In this document: positions 11,701 to 21,879 of the stretch, piece by piece | Layout: every line of letters begins with the position of its first letter | Position numbering within the stretch: position 1 is the first letter of the stretch | Assembly: GCA_950295325.1 (NCBI GenBank) | Contig: OX485806.1 | Coordinates: 29,574,001-29,638,000, forward strand | Length of the DNA stretch: 64,000 bases | Direction of reading: 5' to 3' | Origin: Polytrichum commune | Taxonomy: Eukaryota; Streptophyta; Polytrichopsida; Polytrichales; Polytrichaceae | Made by a program: the position numbers and the translations under genes | Notes under the pieces: generated by a model | What the model was told of the DNA's origin: nothing | Database searches by the model: none | Seen by the model: the letters and a program-made list of their open reading frames with translations, nothing else

Positions 11701-14700
11701 ATCTATTATGTAACTGACCGCTGCATAGAATTGTACACAATTATTACATGTCATCTTTGCATTCATGCTGTGGATATCTATAATCTGCTATGCTTTCATG
11801 ATCCATATGTATCAGTTGTCACAATAAAGGTGCTGATACTCTTCATGAATGCTATATTCTGGTTACAGTTGGTCTGTCGCTTGCTTCACTTTCGGGACTG
11901 TATACAACGGCCATGAAGGCAGCAGGAGCAAGCCGCAGGGTCTTCCAACTACTAGACCGTGTCTCCAGTATGTCCAAGGCTGGTGATAAGAAACCTCTTG
12001 GGTAATTGCCTCTTTTTTTAAAATGTTTAATGTAGTCTCACTCTACCCTTGATAATATGAAAGGTGCATGTAGTGTATCTGGACCATGCATTTACATGCT
12101 TGTTATTCCTGAAGTCAAGTATAACATGTATCCACTAAGATTGAACAAATAATGTTTGCCCTTTTGCACAACTATGCTGAAAAGAGTATGGTGTAAAATT
12201 TCCAGCGAGGAAGGGGAGGTGCAACTAGAGGATGTATGGTTTTCATATCCTTCACGACCCAAAGACTTAGTTCTCCAGGTTTGTAGCTTCAATATACACT
12301 TCTGGTCATAGAAACTTATTGATATTAAATATAGAATGAGGATATGTTTTTGTTTTCTTATCACAGAAAAGCTACAGCTGGTTTTGTTTGAAAAAGGATA
12401 GTTTTTGTGCCCTGCTATATGATCTACTTGAAGAACTTTGTGTTCAAGGCTTCCTTTAGGTTACGACACTTTCCCTGAGCTGAATGGTTTTGAACATTAT
12501 AGGTCAATTTTTTGCATCATCTTTCCAACACAAGGTCTGAAAGGTGGAAATATAAGTTGAGGACTTGGTCGTTCTACTCCTGATCCAGGAGCATTGTTTG
12601 GTTCAGCACCTACTTGTTTTCCAGATTGGTGGGGATATTAATTAACTTGTTCTATCAAAGTAATCGTTTATAAAAGGTTGCTCATTTTGTGACTGCAGGG
12701 AGTGAATCTTACGTTGAAACCTGGAGCTAAAGTTGCTCTTGTCGGCCCTTCTGGAGGTGGCAAGGTATGCTTGTTAACTTGACTCTAACTGCACATGGAG
12801 ACATGACATACAAACAAGTTCAGATACTGTGCTTTCTCCACATACATGAAGTTCTCACACTTCGGAATCTGAGTTTGGCATCATCTGGCTCCTCTTGTAT
12901 GTAGACTACAATTGCAAACCTGGTGGAGAGATTCTATGACCCTGATAAAGGTCTGATCACCCTCAATGGGATCTCATTGAAAGACATCAACCATCGTCAC
13001 CTTCATGAGAAGGTATGGCTATTCCAGATGAGGGTTTTTTGAAATTTGATATATCTCATATCCTTACATGAAACACATGACTCTTGACTAATTTGCTGTT
13101 AGTGTCAGGAACAAGGGAGTAGTGAAGGTCTGAAAATCTTAGTCCATACTAGTTGGGGGAACAGGAGGCCTGGGTTATCAACAGATTATAAGTTAATGAA
13201 CACACCATAAGTTCACTTACCAGAGCATCTAGCCGTACTTGGAGTCAGATAGTTGTTGAACTGATAGGCTCTTTCATGTTTGTTAGAATAACAGTTGGAA
13301 ACTCATACTAAGGTTCTCTCTGTCTGGGTCTTATGCATGGTGTTATAGAATGAGTTGATACTTTCAATGTAGATTTGAGTTGTTTGATGTTGTTTGCTTG
13401 CAGATAAGTATCGTCAGTCAGGAGCCAACGTTATTCAATTGCACAATAGCTGAAAACATTTCATATGGGTTAAATGGCTCTGTTACACCTGCTGACATTG
13501 AGCGTGTTTCTGTAAGTAGTACCCTAAACCTTTGTAAGCACCTCCATTGAGCATGAATTTTTAATCCAGTGTTTTATCTCCCTGTGGATTTTCTGATTTA
13601 GCAGGGGTAGGCAATTCCAATGTTCTCATCGTGTTGACACATGGGAGGATTAGGTCTTGCTCATTAATTGGGTATAAGATATTTCACCTTGTTCAAGTGA
13701 TAATTGGTGAATCTTTTTATTTGGTTAAGACTCTCTCCAAGCCAACACTAAAGCTGATTGGGGCAGTTTTTTAACTCGAGCATAAAAATCTATTGATACA
13801 AGTGCATCATTTTCAAGGTGTTTCCTATTAGACTGTGTCAAGGACTGAGGTTCTAGATCTGCTCTTGTGACCAGAACGAACAGTAAAAATGTACAAGATT
13901 ATCGTATGCTATGATTTCACAGAATCAGATTGCTGAAAAGCATATGTACCACTGCATTGGAAACTGTGTTTGTGTCATTTTGTCAGTTTGCAATTTTCTC
14001 TATCTGTTCCAAGTGACTGTTGAACTTCTTCTGTCTTCTCCTAACTTTTATTATATTTTTGCAATATAGATGATGGCTAATGCCCATGAGTTCATATCAA
14101 AGTTCCCTGAGGCATACCAAACTGAGGTCGGTGAACGGGGAGTGAGATTGTCTGGAGGACAGAAGCAACGAATTGCAATTGCCAGGGCTCTCCTCATGGA
14201 TGCAAGAGTGCTTCTTTTGGATGAGGCTACGAGTGCTTTGGATGCCGAGAGTGAGTACTTGGTACAGGTAAGCAGTTTTCAATCCATCCCAAACTTACAT
14301 CTTTATTAAACGTCAATTGGCAGCATCATGAACTAAGTGTTGTCTGGACTGATTGTATGCAAAAATAGTGAGATGACATGAAACTTCCATATATGTGTGC
14401 TGGGAACTCTGTCACAACAGCAGTCAATAGGTGCAAAATGGAAGTATGAATTATTCGTGTTGTGTCAAGTTCCTATTCCATTTACATCAGGAGGTCGCTA
14501 ACCCATAGGATAATGGCAACCAAACACAGTTTTCATTGAAGTTCTAATCTGGATAAATAATTGTCTTGAACTACCTTTTTCCATTTCTGGAGAGATTGTG
14601 TAACAACAAAGTGCTGCTCTTAATCATGAATGTCTCTGAACATTGGTTGCCCTTTTGTTTATTTCTTTCACAGGATGCTATGGACCGTTTGATGAAGGGC

Positions 14701-14904
14701 CGAACTGTCTTGGTCATTGCACATCGTCTTTCAACGGTACAGAGTGCAGATACTGTGGCTGTTATCACCGAAGGTAGAGTAGCAGAGCAAGGGTCACATT
14801 CACAGCTTCTTAAGAGCAATGGCCTTTACGCGGCATTGGTGCGACGTCAACTTCAAGGAGCTGGCAGTTCTTCTCTAGGCAGTGGACTAAGCAATTTGGG
14901 TTAA
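8780..14904 (+). CDS. ABCB27: Half-size ABC transporter, ABCB27/ALS1 (TAP2) type
   Basis: Seventeen exons are supported by splice sites and phase: 8780-8848, 8925-8996, 9183-9218, 9476-9550, 9669-9793, 9981-10080, 10466-10637, 10919-11037, 11172-11282, 11500-11644, 11869-12001, 12206-12278, 12699-12764, 12905-13012, 13404-13511, 14070-14267, 14674-14904. They encode about 646 residues, close to the roughly 644 of Arabidopsis ALS1. One transmembrane domain (about residues 60-360) is followed by one nucleotide-binding domain. That domain has Walker A GPSGGGKTT split across exons 13 and 14, Q-loop SIVSQEP, signature RLSGGQKQR, Walker [13 protein letters not shown] and switch IAHRLSTV. A half transporter must dimerise. 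ALS1 is a tonoplast protein needed for aluminium tolerance in Arabidopsis; the same role here is inferred. Intron 6 starts with GC, not GT. The donor of exon 7 (10637) was chosen because it keeps phase and family length. Confidence 0.93.
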
Positions 14905-15670
14905 AGAGTGGACTTTTGAAAAATTATAAATTAATAGCTCCATTATCATTTCAGGTTTTCCCAGACAGCAATATTCCTTTACTCCCAGTAGGGATTTTCT
15001 ACAGAATTTGAGCACCGCTCCATATTCTTTACATGAAAAATTGGCCAACAATTTTATGCTGTTTATTGAGGCCTGATCAGAGGTCCATTGTAAAAATGAA
15101 GTAAAAAATGGCCACTGTTGCTTTTGAGCCACAATTTTTTTCTGGTTTTGAAAACCAGAACATCCCAGGATGCTGAATGTTAGATGTATTCTCATCAACC
15201 AGATTTAAAATAGGTTTTAATTCGTTCTAAAATTCACTGGATTGCCAATGTTACCCTCCACCTTTAAATGCCCACTTTCTATCGGTGCTTAGCCCTTCAT
15301 TTCCCATGAACAATCATATGTTTAGAGGTCGAAATGAGCGGGATTTATGTTCAGAGTAATCTGGAAGACTAAAAACAGAGAGTGCACATGCAAGTGCACA
15401 AAATTCTGCCAATATGACGGGCAAAGTTTTGATCAACTATACAAACTCAAGGAAAAGTACAAGATATTGGCCATCAGTCTACTTCTCTTCTTTCCATGTT
15501 AGGGGAGTGCAAGTCTCTTGGACCTCCTTTTTTCCCAGCAGACCAAATATCAGCTGCTGATGAATGTGATGGATAGAAATACAAAGCGCAGAGGAAAAGG
15601 GAGATGAGAAGGGTGTCAAGGTTTGCAAAATACAAATGATCCCGGCGTTTCTACTACCAGGGAACGAAAT
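14905..15670. other. Convergent intergenic space
   Basis: This stretch holds the 3' flanks of the plus-strand ABC transporter and the minus-strand EMSY-LIKE gene. There is no ORF of interest and no obvious repeat. Both 3' UTRs are expected here. Confidence 0.6.
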
Positions 15671-17341
15671 CTACCTGTCGTCGTCTCCCTCCCCATCATC
15701 ATCTGAATTGTGCGCCTCTGCATCAGATGCTGCTCCATCCCTCCCCACCCCAGCATGGATTCCATCAGATCCATCCTCTCTCCTATTATCCCCACCAGTG
15801 TATTCATCTTCACTGTCCGCATGGTGATGATCTCCCGTGTCTTGCAAGCTATGGTGCGACCTCGCCAAATGAACCGGTGAATCTATTCCCCCATGGTTCC
15901 TGCCGTCATCACTTGCCGCATCGTCGGAAGACTCCCCGACCTGCACCAATGCAATCTTAAGAGTCTCCTCGTACTCTTTGGCTTGCCGCAACACGCTCTC
16001 CAGCTTCTCCAGGTTATCTTCGTGTTCAAGCTTTTCCGACTCTTTCACAAAGGCGGTGAAATCCGGAATATGGATTTCTTTAGAACGCAGACCTTTCTTA
16101 TCTGTTCCATTCCTATCAACATCCGCAGGCAACGGCCCTCCTCCTCCGCCCCTCCATGTTGGTTGCCGTGGCGAAGCGGCTGCAGGGGCAGCCAATTTGT
16201 CGAGCGACATAGCCGGCCGCCCTCTCTGAGTAGATCCTTTCGGTCTCCCAACCGGACCTCCGGTAGGACCTCTCCCTCGTTTTGTGCCTCTACCAACCCC
16301 CCGCCCAACCGAAGGCGGTGGGGGAACTTTACCTTCAAGCGCGACGGGAGGGCCGTCGATCCACTTGTAATCAGTCTTGTCCATTGCCTTAAGGTCCACC
16401 CACTCGAAAGTCTCATTCTTCGTGCCACGGTCGTACGCGAGACAATGCAACGTGCTTTCTTTGTTGTATTCCGCAATCACGGCTTCATAGAACGTATTAT
16501 CGTCTGGCCACCTGGTGACAATCTTCCTACCAACGTAGTCTTCCGGGAGACGCGAATCACTCGAAGGACCAGCTCCTTTGTGATTATTACTCCACGGGGC
16601 CGCCGACGAGCCCCTCCCCGCACCAACACCAATACCAACACCAGCACCTATACTTCCTCTACCTGGAGGAACCCCTGGGATAACACTACTACTACCTGGT
16701 GGAGCTCCTCTAGCTGGCACAACCACACTGGGTGCTCCAACTGCGATTCCTCCTTTACTGCGCGATTTCTTCCCTCGAGAACCCGGCGGTCCACCCCCAG
16801 CTGGTGAAGGTAAGGTATTAGTATGAGGAGCAGGCTTCAAAAGAGGAGGGGGAGGAGGGGGAGGAAAAGTTTGAGCCGCATGGCCTGTCTTCTGTTTTTT
16901 CCGCGAATTCGAAACTGCAGGGCTTGGGGAAGGATCATGACCACCTGTGAGCATCATGAGCGGCTCCTCTCCTCCTGTTTGCCTGTACATCCGTATACGT
17001 TTCAATGTATCGTCTTCTCCAACTTTGCCAAGTATCTCCCTGTGCTGCTCATCTGCCACTCTGAGCTCCTTCCGCATATCAGACATGAGGCGTTCTTTAC
17101 CCCATGTGATGGCTTCGGATTGTGCACTGAATGCACGCAGGACGGCCGTGTATGCGTCCAGCTCCAGCTGACGGATTTGTTGGTCAATGTACCCCGAGGA
17201 GCTTGAAGGTGGTGGTCTTCCATTTCCACTTGGCCTCCCCTTTCTTACACTACTAAGAGCACGATTCAATTGGGGTTGTTGCTGCGGTGGAAGGTCATCG
17301 TCGTCTGTGCCGTCGCTATCCGTTTGTTGGTTGTAAGCCAT
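15671..17341 (-). CDS. EML: EMSY-LIKE protein (ENT domain plus Tudor/Agenet domain)
   Basis: A single open frame of 556 residues. An ENT domain lies at about residues 52-120 (LELDAYTAVLRAFSAQSEAI, then KELRVADEQHREIL and DDTLKRIR). A proline/glycine-rich linker follows, including RKKQKT, which is conserved in plant EMLs. An Agenet/Tudor-like module lies at about 268-330 (VGRKIVTRWPDDNTFYEAVI, then ETFEWVDLK). The C-terminus holds a probable coiled coil (EKLEHEDNLEKLESVLRQA) and a strongly acidic, Ser/Asp/His-rich tail. EML proteins act in the nucleus with chromatin; in Arabidopsis they affect defence against downy mildew and seed development. This protein is longer than Arabidopsis EMLs because of its linker and tail. 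The coding region has no intron, although Arabidopsis EML genes have several. It is tail to tail with the ABC transporter. Confidence 0.92.
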   Translation of the reverse strand: MAYNQQTDSDGTDDDDLPPQQQPQLNRALSSVRKGRPSGNGRPPPSSSSGYIDQQIRQLELDAYTAVLRAFSAQSEAITWGKERLMSDMRKELRVADEQHREILGKVGEDDTLKRIRMYRQTGGEEPLMMLTGGHDPSPSPAVSNSRKKQKTGHAAQTFPPPPPPPLLKPAPHTNTLPSPAGGGPPGSRGKKSRSKGGIAVGAPSVVVPARGAPPGSSSVIPGVPPGRGSIGAGVGIGVGAGRGSSAAPWSNNHKGAGPSSDSRLPEDYVGRKIVTRWPDDNTFYEAVIAEYNKESTLHCLAYDRGTKNETFEWVDLKAMDKTDYKWIDGPPVALEGKVPPPPSVGRGVGRGTKRGRGPTGGPVGRPKGSTQRGRPAMSLDKLAAPAAASPRQPTWRGGGGGPLPADVDRNGTDKKGLRSKEIHIPDFTAFVKESEKLEHEDNLEKLESVLRQAKEYEETLKIALVQVGESSDDAASDDGRNHGGIDSPVHLARSHHSLQDTGDHHHADSEDEYTGGDNRREDGSDGIHAGVGRDGAASDAEAHNSDDDGEGDDDR

Positions 17342-17374
17342 AGATAGCCCCCTCTCTGATCAAAAATCGAATAC

Positions 17375-17965
17375 AACTAAAATATTTCAAAATGTGATGA
17401 AGATTCTTCCTGCTCGATGCCAAGAAACCAGACGAACGAGCGGACACATGGCCTACAGGGAGATAGATAGATTCCTCACATGAATGGAATGGTACCCTTC
17501 CTCGAAATAATAAATTGTAGACCAGGATTGACATAACACAGGACAACACACATGCAAGCAATCAATCTAGTGTCTTTAGAGAATCGACCTAAGCATTTGC
17601 TTCGTGGATTGTTTGAGGATTCCAGAGAGAGAGAGAGAGAGTTCATTGGCCATAGGTCGTGATCACTCTCAGATGGTGACCCCGCCATACCTTCTTGTAA
17701 GTGTACAAAAACTTGGATAACAGCTAGAATATTTCAAATAAAGACTCTTCCTGCTCTATGCCAAGAAGCCAGACGAACGAGCGGACACATGGCTAAAGGG
17801 AGATAGATTACTCGCATGAACTGGTGCCTATCCTCGTACACTAAGTTGTAGACCAATATTGTCAAACAACACAGGACACAAATGCTAGTGTTTTTACAGA
17901 ATTCAACCACTAACTCCTGTGGATGGTTCGAGGATTCCAGGGAGAGAGAGAGAGAGAGATCATCG
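17375..17965. repeat. Diverged tandem duplication upstream of the EMSY-LIKE start
   Basis: Copy 1 (about 17375-17660) and copy 2 (about 17716-17965) share CCAGACGAACGAGCGGACAC, ATAACACAGGACA-like text and an ending of AGGATTCCAG followed by a GA microsatellite and GGCCATAG. The period is about 320-340 bp. Both lie in the gene's 5' flank or a 5' UTR intron. Confidence 0.75.
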
Positions 17966-18961
17966 GCCATAGTTGCTGATAGGTAAGAAAAAAAGCTACA
18001 ATTGTCTGCAGAATTTGTCAACATTCATGCACGCACCTTGGTTTTAACTCCCGCCAATTTTCTCAAGTGAACTGTATCCACAAGCTCCACGGAGAGCGAA
18101 GTCACCACAATTCCAGGCAGATGGATAGAGAGGTAAAAGTACTTTGCTCCCGGTACCTAAAACATCATCAGGTGGAGTTGACCTTCAACATCCATCCATG
18201 TCTACCTCCAACAAACTTCCGAGGAGCTCCGCGTCGACAAATAAAGACACGAATATTAAGCCATCATTTCCCCCCAGGCCCCAGAGAGCCTCCCTCCCTC
18301 CTCGCAGAATCTCCAAAACGCAAGCTCGAGGCCCACGTCCACAGAAATCTCCCTCCCCGCCTCCTAAATGGCCAGACACACAGACAGCACTATCGAGCCA
18401 AAACTCCACTAACACTAACACTCACACTCTGAAAATGGCGCCTCTCGCACGCCTTCAGGATGACTACAAGAAGATTGGAGCTCCTTTAGCACCCTGTGCG
18501 ACCTGTTCCCGCAACCAGCTGCCAAACCCTCTATCACCAAGAACAATTCAACCTCCCATCACAACACAGAAACCTCGCCTCCAGAGCTAATCAACACTCC
18601 CGCTCCAGCTCCCTCCCACCCCCCTCCCTCCCTCCCCCCGCCTCCCTGCCGAATCCCCGCTCCAGCCTAGGGTTTGCAAGCTTCGACGGCCACGGCCACA
18701 AAAAAACACGACAACATGGCGGCCCACGGAGTCTGGCTTGTGGAATTCCGACGGCGACGCAAATCGAATGGATTGGAACGGGAATGCGATCGGAAGGGAT
18801 GGGATGGAATTGGAGGATTCGAGCTAGGGTTTGGAGGTCGGAGGATTGCGTCGTCGCGGGAAGCACATGTTGCGCTTCAGGGGTCCCCTTCGACGATTAC
18901 TTTATTCCTTTTCCCTAAGTTCCTACGAGCTGCCAAGTCCCTTCCGCCACTCGACTCCACG

Positions 18962-18976
18962 CTCCCTTTATAAAAT
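18962..18976 (-). promoter_or_regulatory. Possible TATA box of the EMSY-LIKE gene
   Basis: TTTATAAA at 18967-18974 is palindromic. It is followed on the minus strand by GGGAGCG and a GC-richer stretch leading toward the gene, 1.6 kb upstream of the ATG. A leader that long would need a 5' UTR intron. The assignment is tentative. Confidence 0.3.
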
Positions 18977-19129
18977 GTCACTTTGCTCTGTTTGGGTTTT
19001 GATATTTATAAGGTGCTAGGCTAGGCTTGGTTAGGCTAGGCTAGGGGGCTCCATGCGGTGGGCCCCATCTACATGCTTATTGTGATGATGTGGCACCTTT
19101 CATCATTCATCAAGCAGAGTTTGGTAAGC

Positions 19130-20365
19130 CAAGGTGAAAGAATTTCGGTCTTGACATGTGCCTATCTTTGAGGGGCTGGGTTTCAAGGGGCTGGGGCGAA
19201 CCAACCCCTACATTGGTTTCCTTGGAGGCAAGGGTTTAGGCATCCAACAAGGAACAAGTGTATGGGTTGGTTTGCCCAAATCGTTTCAAGGTTCGTCTCT
19301 TTGTGGGGGGGTTAAAACCATTTGTTTCCAACTCTAATTGGAAACGGAAGTTTTAAGCCTTACAAAAACATTGTATTCACTACCAGAAACAAGGTATTGT
19401 CATGACATCGCCATCTGACAACTTTTGTTTTGAGTCGAAATACTTCGACAACGTTCTGGGAGCTCAAATGGGGTAGGTTCGCCATTGGTCGAAATAGGTT
19501 CGGATTGTCACAAGAGGTTTGGTAGCTACGATTGAGGTGTAGTGTTTGCTACATACTCCTTGTGTTGCCCCGATTAATTTGTGGGCGTGAGTTGAAATAA
19601 AAACTTGGCACATGGTATTGTGGTTTTCTTGCAACACTTTCATCTTAGCTCTACATTGATTATCCCAATTACTGTGTGTTATTATTTGGAGTTACGTAGT
19701 GTGGTAACTATTTAATGAGAATGCAATATTTCATGAAACAAAGGCATTTATGTTCTATAATGCCTAAACAACATGTTGAACTTTCATTAGTAAAACTTGA
19801 ACTCTTGAGTGACATGTTATTGCATTGCATAAACTCCAAGTAATAACACACACTAATTGGGAAAATCAATGCAACATTGAGTATTTAACATCCATAAATT
19901 TTCAATGGGTGGACTATTCCATTGAGCAAGTAATTGTAAGTTACAAAATTGTAAGCAATTGTAGCAAATGACATGATTTGGTAGCAATAATTTTTTATGA
20001 TATAATTTATTCTTAATTAATGATCCACCGGTGAGTCTCAGTACAGGTTTAGGAGATGGACATGACATGAGTCATGGGTTTCTCATGACATAAACGAGTG
20101 ACAAAGATGACTACACATCCAACACCATACTTCAAAACTCAAACCTTGTTTGACTTGGGTCAAAGTGGGCCACACTTAGTCATAACATAGTCATTTTGCA
20201 ATCATATTGAGACATATTTTCGAGTAGTGCTTGGATCGGAGTTGAAAATGGGCGGTTTTAACCACAAAAAGAGGGACCAACCTTGAAACCCAACTCCTTG
20301 AAGTTAGGCACATGTCAAGGCCAAAAATCTTTTACCTTGGCTTACCAAACTCCGTTTCAAAACCA
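19130..20365. mobile_element. TIR element with arms of 100 bp or more
   Basis: The left arm (about 19130-19330) contains GAGTTTGGTAAGCCAAGGTG, TTGACATGTGCCTA and GGGTTTCAAGG. The right arm (about 20230-20365) contains their reverse complements in mirrored order (CCTTGAAACCC, TAGGCACATGTCAA, CCTTGGCTTACCAAACTC). The interior is AT-rich and non-coding. Exact ends and the target duplication are not resolved. Confidence 0.6.
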
Positions 20366-20421
20366 ATGTTTTTGAACGTGTGTGGCCTCCCCTTCATAAA
20401 GAGGGAGGTGTGTGGGTCTCA

Positions 20422-20791
20422 GGGCCAATGTAGACTATGGTGAAGAAATGCACCGGTCATCAAAGAATTTCCACCTAAGACAAGGCTATTTGAGGCAATA
20501 GTTGGTACAATAGACAAGATACAAAAAAAATAACAAAAAATTGCCTCAAGTTGAAGTTTTGGAGGCCAAGTTTCTTGTCCAAGGGTTTGAGGTTGCCCAA
20601 GAAAATTCACCACCATAGAACTTCCCTAGCAAAAGGTGTTGCCATGTATGTCATTCTTATTTTACCTATGCTTGAAGTTCTCTACCGGAGAAGTCTTGGC
20701 CATAGTGTAAACCCCGACCAATGAAAACCCATCTTCTAACCAATCATATTGCTCCATTCCCCTAAGATTCTTGACCATAGCTAACCGGCCC
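20422..20791. mobile_element. Foldback Tourist-like element, family 2, second copy
   Basis: Left end GGGCCAATGTAGACTATGG; reverse complement of the right end GGGCCGGTTAGCTATGGTCA. The interior matches the element at 5974-6680 (CCGGAGAAGTCTTGGC, CCAATCATATTGCTCCATTC). Flanks are TCA at the left and TTA at the right, an imperfect duplication. The right TTA is also the left target site of the next MITE. Confidence 0.6.
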
Positions 20792-20794
20792 TTA

Positions 20795-21274
20795 GGGCCA
20801 CTTCACGCAAGAGCCAAGAGCCAAGACCATGAGATTGTGAGAGCCCAAAAGAAGTGTCCAAAGGCCTTCCCAAGACCCTTCCAAAATCATGTAGTGTGGT
20901 CATGGGCCCTCGAGTGTAGTGTGAAGCCATATGTAATTGGGCCCTTAACCAAATGCTATTTCAATGGACTTTTATTCACATGTGATCCTCATGCATGATA
21001 AAAATATAAATTAATTAATGGTTGTGAGATTTTGGATTGCCATAGTCTCCCAATTTTGTGTTAGGCCTACCTCCAAGAGGTGGTTTTTGAAACATGATCC
21101 ATTTGACGCCATGTAGGAATCTATGTAGACTTTACATCCATTTTGCATTCACTTACTCCCTTGGTCCCTTGAGTGTTGTATGAAGCGAACTTGGACCAGC
21201 TCCGCCTTTTCCACCAATGAGAATGCTTGAAGTGCAATGGTCACAAACCTTCAGTTTCGTGTGCAAAGTGGCCC
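20795..21274. mobile_element. Tourist-like MITE, family 1
   Basis: A 480-bp element with ends GGGCCACTTCACGC and GTGTGCAAAGTGGCCC, flanked by TTA at 20792-20794 and 21275-21277. The interior is that of the element at 106-604 in the opposite orientation. Confidence 0.8.
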
Positions 21275-21328
21275 TTAGGGTCAATTTTGTAAGGTAGATG
21301 GGTCTTTAAATGGTTACTTCCTTTAACT

Positions 21329-21867
21329 GTGTCATTTGTGGTATTTTAGTGTCACTTGCATAATAGTGTCACTTTACCCTATTTTCAAGTGTATGCTAAG
21401 TTACACTAATGATCAATGTCTTCAATATTAGTGGCATCTCACGACACTTGACGTTCAAGTGTACTTACTAATATCTTGGCATGGGTATGTTCAATACAAT
21501 TGTGAGGTGTATGATTCTGTTACGTTGTGGTCTGCAAGTTGACTAAAAGTGTGCACAAATGACACTTGACATTACTTTGCTTAAAATGTCTTGCTCTTGC
21601 ATACTAAATTGCAAACACATGACACTTGGCATTAGTATGCTTGATATATTCCCCTTACATACTAAAACACAAAACCATCATTTCAACTATCCCAAATGTC
21701 CGATGCCAAATGTCATAATGTAATTAATTTTCACTTTATAAGTTACTTATGTTGACGAATAGTAGCATATTGGTAATCAATGGACATGACACTTTGAGAC
21801 CTCTATGCATCTAGTATAGGCCCTTTGCAAATAGTGTACATGACACTAAATATCATAAACGGTGTAA
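21329..21867. mobile_element. TIR element, family 3, longer copy
   Basis: The left end reads TTGTGGTATTTTAGTGTCAC and the right end reads ATGACACTAAATATCATAAA, matching the termini of the short element at 4715-4860. The interior is AT-rich and has repeated TGACACTTG words. There is no coding content. Confidence 0.5.
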
Positions 21868-21879
21868 CCCACTTCACCT

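Noticed and set aside
15893-16807. 304-codon plus-strand ORF
   Set aside because: It lies antisense inside the EMSY-LIKE coding region; its length is explained by the GC-rich, proline/glycine-coding opposite strand.
18067-18970. Several overlapping ORFs of 60-148 codons
   Set aside because: They are in all frames of a C-rich leader/promoter stretch upstream of EMSY-LIKE, with no domains and low-complexity proline/serine text.
19378-19400. CACTA (En/Spm) transposon terminus
   Set aside because: CACTACCAGAAACAAGG resembles a CACTA end, but no inverted partner or 3-bp duplication was found in the window.
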